Origin: Bacteroidota bacterium
GTDB lineage: Bacteria > Bacteroidota > Bacteroidia > Bacteroidales > Prolixibacteraceae
Length of the DNA: 60,686 nucleotides
Direction of reading: 5' to 3'
Assembly (NCBI GenBank): GCA_030698405.1
Contig: JAUYMU010000049.1
Span: forward strand, 1-60,686
The notes beneath the pieces are model-generated. The model saw nothing but the letters and a program-made list of their open reading frames with translations. It had not been told where the DNA came from and made no database searches. A program made the translations under genes and the position numbers. This document shows, in pieces, positions 1 through 6,796 of the stretch. Each line of letters starts with the position of its first letter. Within the stretch, counting starts at the first letter, position 1.

Positions 1-270
1 ACAAAATTCCCTCTTTGTCAAAATAACCACAACGTGGTTGAATATGAATAGCCCTGAGTGAAACTCAGGGGGTACGGGAAAGATAGGTGTTGCAACCCTG
101 CAAAGGGTTGAATATCAAAGATGAACAAATTCAACCCTTTGCAGGGTTGTTGTTCGTTAACATTATTTTACCCCGGATTCCATCCGGGGCTATTGACATT
201 AAATCCCTTCAGGATTTAAAAAAACATTTAATAACTAATTAATAGAAATTATTAGTTTAGGAATTTTGTC
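1..270. repeat. Hairpin-array, MITE-like dispersed repeat, left copy
   Basis: This 270-bp element is repeated in inverted orientation at 60417-60686 with a single mismatch (position 142). It begins ACAAAATTCC and ends GGAATTTTGT(C), so each copy has its own 10-bp inverted ends, as in MITEs. Inside is a series of short palindromes: AACCAC/GTGGTT (25-39), CCCTGAG/CTCAGGG (52-70), CAACCCT/AGGGTTG (93-110) and its inverted twin (132-149), CCCCGGA/TCCGGGG (171-189), AAATCC/GGATTT (201-217) and AACTAAT/ATTAGTT (about 232-257). The two CAACCCT hairpins can also pair with each other into one long stem. No protein is encoded. The hairpins preceded by TAG resemble REP elements. Naming it MITE-like or REP-like is inference. 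Confidence 0.85.
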
Positions 271-369
271 ATCGTAAAATCAGCAAAATATTTAACGTTC
301 AGGTACATGAAAAGCTGAATGAGAAATTGATGAATCTCAATACCGGCATATTGCGTTTTAACCGAAAGC

Positions 370-843
370 ATGTACTTTGCCCTTTTTACAATGATGTTCA
401 ATTCGTGCAAAAAAGACGATGCTGGCAACGGCGGTGAATATTTTATACGCTTTAAAGCCAACAGTACGCAAGTTGATTTTGCAGTGCAAGGATCGCTGAC
501 GGCTGCTTTTGGGCAGGCTGGAAGTCAGTTTAATGCAGTATTTTCCGGCGGAGATGCAACCAGCAACATTAGTCTGCAAGTATTTGACAATAAGGCCATA
601 GCTGAAGCCAACTACACAGGTTATGGAATTGTAGGTTCTTCAGTAGTTGGTGCATTAATTGGCTACAGCGATAAAACCGGAACACTTTACACCCAGGGAT
701 CCGTAGGTTCGAACGCTACAATTACTATAACAGGATTAACTGCAACTGCGGTTCGCGGAACGTTTGGCAGTACAGTTAAGGCCACAGGAAAACCTGACAT
801 TTTGATTACTCAGGGTGAATTTTTCGTCTGGCGCGCCAATTAA
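370..843 (+). CDS. Putative lipoprotein of unknown function
   Basis: A 157-residue protein with a short hydrophobic N-terminus followed by NSCKKDD, which looks like a Bacteroidota lipobox plus the charged residues seen after the cysteine in surface lipoproteins. The rest is rich in Gly, Thr, Ser and Ala and predicted beta-rich. Only 12 residues precede the cysteine and there is no basic n-region, which is too short for a good signal peptide. The frame is open upstream to 334 but has no better start. The gene lies 100 bp from the terminal repeat, so its 5' end may have been lost or altered there. No family recognised. It may be transcribed together with the GntP gene 71 bp downstream. Confidence 0.55.
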   Translation: MYFALFTMMFNSCKKDDAGNGGEYFIRFKANSTQVDFAVQGSLTAAFGQAGSQFNAVFSGGDATSNISLQVFDNKAIAEANYTGYGIVGSSVVGALIGYSDKTGTLYTQGSVGSNATITITGLTATAVRGTFGSTVKATGKPDILITQGEFFVWRAN

Positions 844-914
844 ATCCGAGGTGATCCGAATAGTCATCCGATGAAGGTTTTTGCAGAGAAAATTTAGATA
901 CTTTTAAAGCAAAA

Positions 915-2240
915 ATGGATTTGATTTCTGAAATTCTGATTCTCTCGGGCGGAATTCTTGCAATAATTCTCCTGACCTCGGTTTTTAAATTCAATACATT
1001 CCTTTCGCTGTTGATGGTGAGCTTGTTGATGGCTCTTGCAACACTTCCGACAGCTTCCATTGTACCTGTTTTAAAGAAAGGTTTTGGTGGCACGCTCGAA
1101 TCCATCGGACTAATTATTATTCTGGGAACCATCATCGGCATTGTTCTCGATCAAAGTGGGGCTGCGCTAAGTATTGCCCGGTTTTTCCTGAAACGAACCG
1201 GAGAAAAGAAAGCGCCGGCTGCAATGGCGATCACTGGTTTTATGACCGGACTACCCATTTTTTGTGACTCCGGATTTATTGTTTTAAGTGGCATCTGCCG
1301 TTCACTGGCTCATAGTTCGAAAACCGCAATAACAGTGATGGCGCCGGTCTTAGCTGTCTCGTTGTATGGGGTACATTGCCTTGTTCCGCCGCACCCCGGC
1401 GCAACTGCAGCAACCAGTATTATTGGCGCACCCATCGGAAATGTAATTCTACTGGGAACACTGGTCGCTATTCCCGGAATTATTGCTGCTTATTATTTTA
1501 TCCGCTTTCGCTCCCGGAAAGTTTCCTTTACTGCCACAGCAGATGATTCTCATAACCAGCCATCAGTTTCAACGCCGGCAGCATCTCTGGCATTCTTGCC
1601 GATCCTGGTTCCGCTTGCCCTCATTACGCTAAAGTCGGTGTTTTTTATGGTTTCAGACTTGCCCGAAGATTCGTTCCTGAAAAACGTAATTGGTTTTACG
1701 GGCGATCCTGTTATCGCGCTTTTGTCCGGCTGTTTTGTGGCTTTTCCATTGCTCCGGAATTTCAATATCAGTCAGTGGAACAAGCTGCTCGATACAGCCA
1801 TCGAAAAGGCAGGACCAATCCTGATTGTAACTGCTGCGGGTGGAACTTTTGGCGCGGTTATTAAAGAATCAGGAATTGTAAACAATCTGGGACAATTGGT
1901 GGCAACGCTCGGGTTGGGCCTTTTTATTCCTTACATCATAGCAGTTTTACTGAAGACCTCACAAGGGTCGTCAACCATTGCAATAATTACCGCCGCTTCC
2001 ATTGTTGCCCCGCTTTTGGATAGCCTCGGGCTGTCGGATGAATGGGGCAAAACGCTGGCAATACTTGCAATGGGCGCAGGTTCCATGATGTTGTCGCACG
2101 CCAACGACAGCTTCTTTTGGGTGATCAGTAAATTCTCGGGAATGACACCATCCGAAACCCTGCGCTATTATTCACTGCCAACTGTTGTGTTAAGCGTGGG
2201 TTCGTTCCTGATGATAAGTTTGCTGGCAATGGTAATTTAA
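915..2240 (+). CDS. GntP-family gluconate/organic-acid:H+ symporter
   Basis: A 441-residue, very hydrophobic inner-membrane protein with about 12 predicted transmembrane segments, matching the usual GntP length. It carries the family signature around residues 150-165 (PPHPGATAA, where GntP proteins have PPHPGP). Members import gluconate or related hydroxy acids with protons; the exact substrate cannot be read from sequence. The last four bases overlap the end of the convergent J-domain gene. No catabolic kinase or dehydratase is adjacent, so the pathway link is unknown. Confidence 0.85.
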   Translation: MDLISEILILSGGILAIILLTSVFKFNTFLSLLMVSLLMALATLPTASIVPVLKKGFGGTLESIGLIIILGTIIGIVLDQSGAALSIARFFLKRTGEKKAPAAMAITGFMTGLPIFCDSGFIVLSGICRSLAHSSKTAITVMAPVLAVSLYGVHCLVPPHPGATAATSIIGAPIGNVILLGTLVAIPGIIAAYYFIRFRSRKVSFTATADDSHNQPSVSTPAASLAFLPILVPLALITLKSVFFMVSDLPEDSFLKNVIGFTGDPVIALLSGCFVAFPLLRNFNISQWNKLLDTAIEKAGPILIVTAAGGTFGAVIKESGIVNNLGQLVATLGLGLFIPYIIAVLLKTSQGSSTIAIITAASIVAPLLDSLGLSDEWGKTLAILAMGAGSMMLSHANDSFFWVISKFSGMTPSETLRYYSLPTVVLSVGSFLMISLLAMVI

Positions 2241-2683
2241 GCTACCTGAAGGCTTTTCTTTGATTTTCGGTAGAGGTAAGTATTAAAGATGTTCCTTTTT
2301 GCAAAACGCAATTGCTTGTCAGAATTGATCATTTTTACATACACACTTTTCGGAACGCCAAAGTATTCATAGGTTGTTCCATCTACGAATGAAATTTCAA
2401 GCAAAAGTCCCTTGTGTTTGAAATCGGCAATACCCGATTCATAGGAAGCGTTGTATTCTTCTAAATTTGAGGCAATTGTTTCGGGAGCAATACTTACCAG
2501 AAAGTGATACGCATCAATAATTTGACGGCTTTTCATTTCAGCCTCAGCAGCCAACTCGTCACCTTCAGAAAACTTATCGGGATGCCACTCTTTTACTAAA
2601 CTTCTATAGGTAGTTTTTAGTGTTTTTAGATCTGTGTTGGGTTCAACATTAAATAACCGTTTGTATTCATTGATACGCTTCAT
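2237..2683 (-). CDS. J-domain plus KTSC-domain protein
   Basis: A 148-residue protein combining an N-terminal J-domain (about residues 6-65, with HPD at 34-36) and a C-terminal KTSC-like domain (about 84-146, with the pattern FVDGTTYEYFGVP). J-domains stimulate DnaK/Hsp70 ATPase and deliver clients. KTSC is a small domain named for lysyl-tRNA synthetase C-terminal fusions and may bind nucleic acid. There is no Gly/Phe linker or zinc finger, so this is not DnaJ itself. It converges on the GntP gene with a 4-base overlap and has its own promoter region before the divergent PQQ-type gene. The client is unknown. Confidence 0.75.
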   Translation of the reverse strand: MKRINEYKRLFNVEPNTDLKTLKTTYRSLVKEWHPDKFSEGDELAAEAEMKSRQIIDAYHFLVSIAPETIASNLEEYNASYESGIADFKHKGLLLEISFVDGTTYEYFGVPKSVYVKMINSDKQLRFAKRNIFNTYLYRKSKKSLQVA

Positions 2684-2876
2684 GGATGTTTCTTTTATAA
2701 ATAACTAATTCACTGACTGTTTAGGGCACAATTGCTCTTTTTTCTTCTAAAACAGCCGCAAAACTAAACAATTATAAAGTTCTGAATGCTAAGCAAATAT
2801 TAATTTATCAGAATAGCATGTGTCGGTCTTGTTAAATACCTATATTTATGTCTCGAAAAAAACAAAATTCAACCGT

Positions 2877-4217
2877 ATGAAACGATCAGTAAAAATCATT
2901 CTTGTAATTGTGGTTATTGTATTGGCAGCCGGAGCTTATTTCGGGTATCAGTTCTACAAGATCATTGCGGGAAGCGAACCATTATCAGGGAAACAAGACA
3001 ATATTCCTGAAACGACAACTTCAATGCCACCCGTTACGACTGGGGATGCAGATTGGACGAACTGGAGGGGTGCAAACTTTGAAGGGAAAAGTGCAACAAA
3101 GGGCATTCAGACCGATTGGTCGAAAGGCCTGGAAAAATTATGGCACGTGAACTACCTTTGTCAGGACAAAGCCACGGCTTCATGGGCGGCGCCGGTTGTT
3201 CAGGGAAACCGGTTGATCGTTCCGGGCAGGGACGATAAAAATGATTTGGTATTTTGCATTAACCCGGATAACGGAGAACTGATTTGGATGGGATCTTATG
3301 AAGCGGAGGCAGCCAGCAGTCACGGACCCGGTTCGCGTGCTACACCGTTTATCAGTGAATATAAAGTTTACACTTTTGGCCGAAGCGGTGACCTGGTATG
3401 CTGGCAACTGGAAGACGGCAAACTCCTTTGGCGTAAAAATGTAAAAGACGAGGGCGGCGCTGAACCAACATGGGGCTTTTCAACTACACCGCTTGTTTAC
3501 GAAAATATGGTAATTGTTCAGGGCGGGGGCACTGCCCTGGTTATTGCTTACGATAAATCAACAGGCGATCTGCTCTGGAAATCGATGGAAGGTGAAGCCG
3601 GTTACGCTGCCGCAATCACAATGAATATTAATGAGGAAGCGAAACTCCTGATTTATCACGGCACTGGTCTTTCCTGCCTGAATACAGCTGATGGCAAATT
3701 GTTATGGACTGCTCCTTGGCTGACTGACTATAATGTAAATGCAACGACACCAATCGTTTTCAACGACATTGTGTTTCATACTTCAGGATACAATATGGGC
3801 TGCCAAGCTCTTAAGGTCACAGAAAACGGATATTCAGTACTCTGGAAAAACAATCTGATGGAAGCACAACATTCCGATCCAATCCTGATTGATGGCTACA
3901 TTTACGGATATTCAGGAGAAAGTTCCAGAAATAACGGTCAGTTTAAGTGTATTGAACTTTTGAGCGGAAAAGAAATGTGGAGCACAAATGAGATTGGTCA
4001 GGGAACATGCACCTTTGTGGATGGCCATTTGGTTTGTCTGAATATCAAAGGAAATTTATTCCTCATTAAACCTGATCCTTCAGAATTTATAAAAGTGGGT
4101 GAAATTGCATCTGCGATAGAAGATGTAAAACACCCGGCATGGACTGTTCCGGTTATAGCCAATGGAAAACTGTATGTCAGGTATTTGCAGCAGTTGGTTT
4201 GTTATCAGTTGAACTGA
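2877..4217 (+). CDS. Membrane-anchored PQQ-like beta-propeller protein
   Basis: A 446-residue protein from the ATG at 2877. An in-frame start further upstream would add 19 residues in front of a classic N-terminal signal anchor, so it is not preferred. Residues 1-25 form a basic n-region and one hydrophobic helix; the rest is exported. The body begins with NWRGANFEGKS, typical of PQQ-like/BamB-type propellers (family pattern NWRGPNRDG), and contains repeated blades with GKLLW or GDLLW turns. Such propellers serve as quinoprotein-like or scaffold proteins. No PQQ ligands or cytochrome domain are evident, so enzymatic activity is doubtful. Confidence 0.75.
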   Translation: MKRSVKIILVIVVIVLAAGAYFGYQFYKIIAGSEPLSGKQDNIPETTTSMPPVTTGDADWTNWRGANFEGKSATKGIQTDWSKGLEKLWHVNYLCQDKATASWAAPVVQGNRLIVPGRDDKNDLVFCINPDNGELIWMGSYEAEAASSHGPGSRATPFISEYKVYTFGRSGDLVCWQLEDGKLLWRKNVKDEGGAEPTWGFSTTPLVYENMVIVQGGGTALVIAYDKSTGDLLWKSMEGEAGYAAAITMNINEEAKLLIYHGTGLSCLNTADGKLLWTAPWLTDYNVNATTPIVFNDIVFHTSGYNMGCQALKVTENGYSVLWKNNLMEAQHSDPILIDGYIYGYSGESSRNNGQFKCIELLSGKEMWSTNEIGQGTCTFVDGHLVCLNIKGNLFLIKPDPSEFIKVGEIASAIEDVKHPAWTVPVIANGKLYVRYLQQLVCYQLN

Positions 4218-4268
4218 TGAGAAATAAAAAAAATCTGCTTGGACAATTGTTTTAATTATGGATAATAA

Positions 4269-4685
4269 GCCGGAACCTCCAGCATTTATAACACGCTCAA
4301 AAATTCTATTTTCAAATTCCAGAAATCAAAGCAGCTCCGATTTTCAGACGTTACCCTTAGTTTTCTTCAGCGTTACACATCGTATCTTTTCAAAGAGGGA
4401 TTAACAGGGAACGGAATTAGTTTGTATATGCGAACGCTACGATCAGCCTATAACAAAGCTATTGCGCTTGGTGTTGCTGATTTGGCATTGTATCCATTTC
4501 ACAACCTCCAGAACCCGAACGGATATAAAATAAGTGAACTGGAAACGACGACCCCAAAGCGTGCCATAAAACTTGAAGATATAATATCTGAAGCGATGGG
4601 ACACCCGGACGAAAAGACAACACAGATTTATCTGGAAGATTTTGAAAATAGTGTTCTGGATGAAGCAAACCGAAAGTTACTATAA
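4269..4685 (+). pseudogene. Tyrosine recombinase (integrase) remnant, internally deleted
   Basis: The frame is open from 4269 after a TAA at 4266-4268, although an ATG appears only at 4422. Translated without requiring a start, residues corresponding to about 4290-4560 match the SAM-like core-binding domain of Bacteroidota phage-type integrases (SLYMRTLRSAYNKAIA, then KRAIKLEDI). The sequence then jumps in frame to the extreme C-terminus, MGHPDEKTTQIYLEDF, which contains the catalytic tyrosine. The arm-binding N-terminus and about 150 residues of catalytic core (the Arg, Lys and HxxR positions) are missing, so the protein cannot be an active recombinase. It marks an old mobile element beside the hic operon and tRNA-Gly. 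Confidence 0.8.
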
Positions 4686-4697
4686 AATCACATTTTT

Positions 4698-4730
4698 GTA
4701 ACTGTTTTTTAGTTACATTTTATATATTTG
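4698..4730 (+). promoter_or_regulatory. hicAB promoter with candidate operator
   Basis: TATATTTG at 4723-4730 is a perfect match to the Bacteroidota -7 element TAnnTTTG and lies only 4 bases before the hicA ATG. Just upstream, GTAAC (4698-4702) and GTTAC (4712-4716) form an inverted repeat, a plausible binding site for one of the HicB antitoxins (inference). A TTG at 4696-4698 could serve as a -33 element, although its spacing of 24 bases is slightly long. Confidence 0.5.
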
Positions 4731-4734
4731 TACC

Positions 4735-4983
4735 ATGAGTAAAATTGAAAAACTGATTAGTCGTTTTAATGCTAAGCCAAAGGATTTTAGTTATAACGAA
4801 TTGGTCACGCTGTTAAGTTACTTTGGATATAAGCAGAGCCAGGGAGCCGGGTCGAGGGTAGTTTTTGCCAACGCTGTGACCGGCCACAAAATTAAACTGC
4901 ACAAGCCACATCCGGGGAACATTTTAAAACGCTATCAGTTAGATTTGATTGAGCAGGAATTAAAAAACATGAATGTACTATGA
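4735..4983 (+). CDS. hicA: HicA-family mRNA interferase toxin
   Basis: An 82-residue protein with the HicA dsRNA-binding-like fold pattern: N-terminal helix, GYKQSQGAGSRVVF, then KLHKPHPGNILKRY and a C-terminal helix. HicA toxins cleave mRNA and are blocked by HicB. The usual GSHxxF catalytic histidine position is GSRVVF here; this Arg-bearing subfamily retains histidines in the HKPHP motif. That is seen in the sequence, while its effect on activity is unknown. It is first in a three-gene operon, and its last four bases (ATGA) overlap the start of the first hicB. Confidence 0.85.
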   Translation: MSKIEKLISRFNAKPKDFSYNELVTLLSYFGYKQSQGAGSRVVFANAVTGHKIKLHKPHPGNILKRYQLDLIEQELKNMNVL

Positions 4984-5330
4984 AAAACGTAATGGAATAC
5001 AAAGGATTTATTGGCACTGTAAATTATAGTGCTGAAGACCGGGTTTTCTTCGGCAAGGTTGAAGGGATTAACGACCTGGTAACTTTTGAAGGAACTACGG
5101 TTGACGAATTGGAAAGCGCTTTTAATGAAATGGTTAATCTGCATATTGAAGATTGCGAGCGGGAAGGGAAACCCGCCGAAAAATCGTACAAGGGAGTTTT
5201 TAACGTAAGGGTGAGCAGCGATTTGCATAAAAAGGTAGCGCAACAGGCAACCGCCAAAGGGATTACATTGAACCAATTTGTAAAACGTGCCTTAAAACGT
5301 GAGCTGCACGAAGAAAATGAAGTTGAATGA
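4980..5330 (+). CDS. hicB: HicB-family antitoxin with ribbon-helix-helix domain
   Basis: A 116-residue protein. Residues 1-65 show the HicB partial RNase-H-like fold (YKGFIGTVNYS, VFFGKVEGI, VTFEG, DELESAFNEMV). Residues 75-110 look like an Arc-type ribbon-helix-helix DNA-binding domain (FNVRVSSDLHKK, followed by NQFVKRAL). HicB binds and neutralises HicA and represses its own operon. It overlaps hicA by 4 bases at its start and the second HicB-like gene by 4 bases at its end, indicating translational coupling. Confidence 0.85.
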   Translation: MKNVMEYKGFIGTVNYSAEDRVFFGKVEGINDLVTFEGTTVDELESAFNEMVNLHIEDCEREGKPAEKSYKGVFNVRVSSDLHKKVAQQATAKGITLNQFVKRALKRELHEENEVE

Positions 5331-5737
5331 AAAAGATTTTAGTAATTATCGAAAAAGGGACCGACGGGCAATTTAGCGCCTATACCCCCGAAACCAAAAG
5401 CACTGTTTTAAACGGGCAAGGAAATACAGTTGATGAAGCTATTGCCGATATGAAAGAATCGTTACAGGAAGTGATTGAATCATATCAGGAAACGGAAGGA
5501 CAGATTCCGGATGAATTGCAAGGATCGGTTGAGTTCGAATATAAATACGATGTGCCCAGCGTGTTTAATCATTTCGATGAAATTAACCTGACCGCATTTT
5601 CGCGAAAAATTGGAGTTAATCCATCGCTTTTACGGCAATATAAAAACGGACTGGCATTTGCATCAAAAAAACAGGCCGAAAAAATTAAAAATGGATTACA
5701 TGAACTTGGCCGACAATTAAGTTCAGCCCAATTATAA
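5327..5737 (+). CDS. hicB: Second HicB-like antitoxin with helix-turn-helix domain
   Basis: A 136-residue protein with an N-terminal HicB-like domain (about 1-65: KKILVIIEKG, GQFSAYTPE, GNTVDEAIADM) and a C-terminal helix-turn-helix (about 80-130: FSRKIGVNPSLLRQYKNG). It differs from the preceding HicB, which uses a ribbon-helix-helix. It is coupled to that gene by an ATGA overlap. One toxin with two antitoxins of different DNA-binding folds suggests that one acts as neutraliser and the other as regulator, or that this gene is left from a second hic pair that lost its toxin. Either reading is inference. Confidence 0.75.
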   Translation: MKKILVIIEKGTDGQFSAYTPETKSTVLNGQGNTVDEAIADMKESLQEVIESYQETEGQIPDELQGSVEFEYKYDVPSVFNHFDEINLTAFSRKIGVNPSLLRQYKNGLAFASKKQAEKIKNGLHELGRQLSSAQL

Positions 5738-5869
5738 AGAAGAAATTGAGGCATTCATAAGTGTAAACTGGTTTACATCTTGGTTTACATGCCTATAAAT
5801 TCATATTAGGAAACCAGTATAAAAAAGAAATCAGTTAATCACATTTTACTGTAACTAACTGATTTTCTG
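5738..5869. other. Intergenic stretch between the hic operon and tRNA-Gly
   Basis: No gene is seen. The stretch holds a GTAAAC/GTTTAC inverted pair around 5763-5776 and a second GTTTACAT copy nearby. It is the downstream (3') flank of tRNA-Gly, where integrating elements often insert, but no duplicate of the tRNA 3' end was found near the integrase remnant. Confidence 0.4.
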
Positions 5870-5941
5870 AGCGGGAAACGAGGCTCGAACTCGCGACCCT
5901 CAGCTTGGGAAGCTGATGCTCTACCACTGAGCTACTCCCGC
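5870..5941 (-). tRNA. tRNA-Gly (anticodon CCC)
   Basis: A 72-base cloverleaf on the minus strand. The acceptor stem is GCGGGAG with TTCCCGC, the D-arm is AGCTCAGTGGTAGAGC, the anticodon stem-loop is TCAGC-TTCCCAA-GCTGA giving anticodon CCC, and the T-arm contains GTTCGAGCC. The discriminator base is T and CCA is not encoded. A canonical elongator glycine tRNA. Confidence 0.95.
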
Positions 5942-6095
5942 TTTTTATTGATGATTGATAATTTTTTGATCGTCCAAAAATAACAAAACAATTCTTTGAG
6001 CAGTTAACTTCCGAATTGTTTATTCAAGTTCTTTTAAAAACTGTTAGATTCCCTCCGGACTTCTGTCTTCGGTCTCCCATCTCCCATCTTCCTTC
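5942..6095. other. Intergenic, pyrimidine-rich tract
   Basis: No gene is seen between the tRNA-Gly 5' end and the end of the NUDIX-regulator gene. Bases about 6048-6093 are a pyrimidine-rich, quasi-repetitive run of CTTC, TCTTC and CCCATCT units of the kind dispersed in Bacteroidota intergenic DNA. Confidence 0.4.
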
Positions 6096-6788
6096 TTACA
6101 ATTCGAAATTGAAGCCTCTGTTCAGCAAATCCTCGTAATTCCTTGGTTCGAAACGGTAGTACCATGCGCCTTTACGCGAAGATTCTTTTTCTTTTTCTTC
6201 CAGTTTTTCCAACAAATTCATCGATAAAAGTTTACGCCTGAAGTTCCGCTTGTCAAGGGTCTTGTTGTAGATTGCTTCGTACAAGCCCTGTAACTGTGGA
6301 ATGGTAAATTTATCGGGCAGCAATTCAAATCCGATGGGTTGTGTCCGTGCCCTGACCTGCAGCTTTTTCAATGCGCGGGAGACCATTGCCGAATGGTCAA
6401 AAATGAGCTGGGGCATGGCTGAAATCGGAACCCAGGTGGCTCCGTGGGTTTTTACCAACTCGAGGTCGGAAGCATTGATCCTGATGAGTGCGAAATAAGC
6501 CACCGAAATAATGCGTGCCCCCGGATCGCGGTCGAGTTCTCCAAATGTGTATAGTTGTTCCATATACACATCAGAAAGACCGGTAAGCTGATGCAAAATA
6601 CGTTTTGCTGCTGTATCAATGGCTTCGTTGTTTTTCAGAAATCCGCCCATCAGTGACCATTCTCCTTTTGCCGGTTGAAAATTTCTTTTCAGCAACAGTA
6701 CTTTCAGCTCCCGGCCATCTTCATCGTATCCAAAAATGATGGAATCGACAGCTACGTGGAATTTTTCGTGTTCTTGATAGTAAGGCAT
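6096..6788 (-). CDS. NrtR/AraR-like NUDIX-domain transcriptional regulator
   Basis: A 230-residue protein with an N-terminal NUDIX domain (about 5-145) and a C-terminal winged helix (about 150-228, QPIGFELLPDKFT then LYEAIYNKTLDKRNFRRKLL), the NrtR-family architecture. It closely resembles AraR of Bacteroides, which senses L-arabinose, judged from memory of that family. The NUDIX box begins GGFLKNNEAI but lacks the REUxEE glutamates (RILHQLTGL instead), so it is probably a ligand sensor and not a hydrolase. It lies 8 bp after glsB on the same strand. A GH51 arabinofuranosidase lies far away at 53.8 kb and could be a target (inference). Confidence 0.8.
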   Translation of the reverse strand: MPYYQEHEKFHVAVDSIIFGYDEDGRELKVLLLKRNFQPAKGEWSLMGGFLKNNEAIDTAAKRILHQLTGLSDVYMEQLYTFGELDRDPGARIISVAYFALIRINASDLELVKTHGATWVPISAMPQLIFDHSAMVSRALKKLQVRARTQPIGFELLPDKFTIPQLQGLYEAIYNKTLDKRNFRRKLLSMNLLEKLEEKEKESSRKGAWYYRFEPRNYEDLLNRGFNFEL

Positions 6789-6796
6789 GGGTTCGG

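Noticed and set aside
1-270. CRISPR array
   Set aside because: The repeated units are palindromes of different sequence and spacing, with no regular spacers and no cas genes in the window.
4222-5869. Attachment-site duplication of the tRNA-Gly 3' end
   Set aside because: No copy of the tRNA 3' sequence was found near the integrase remnant.
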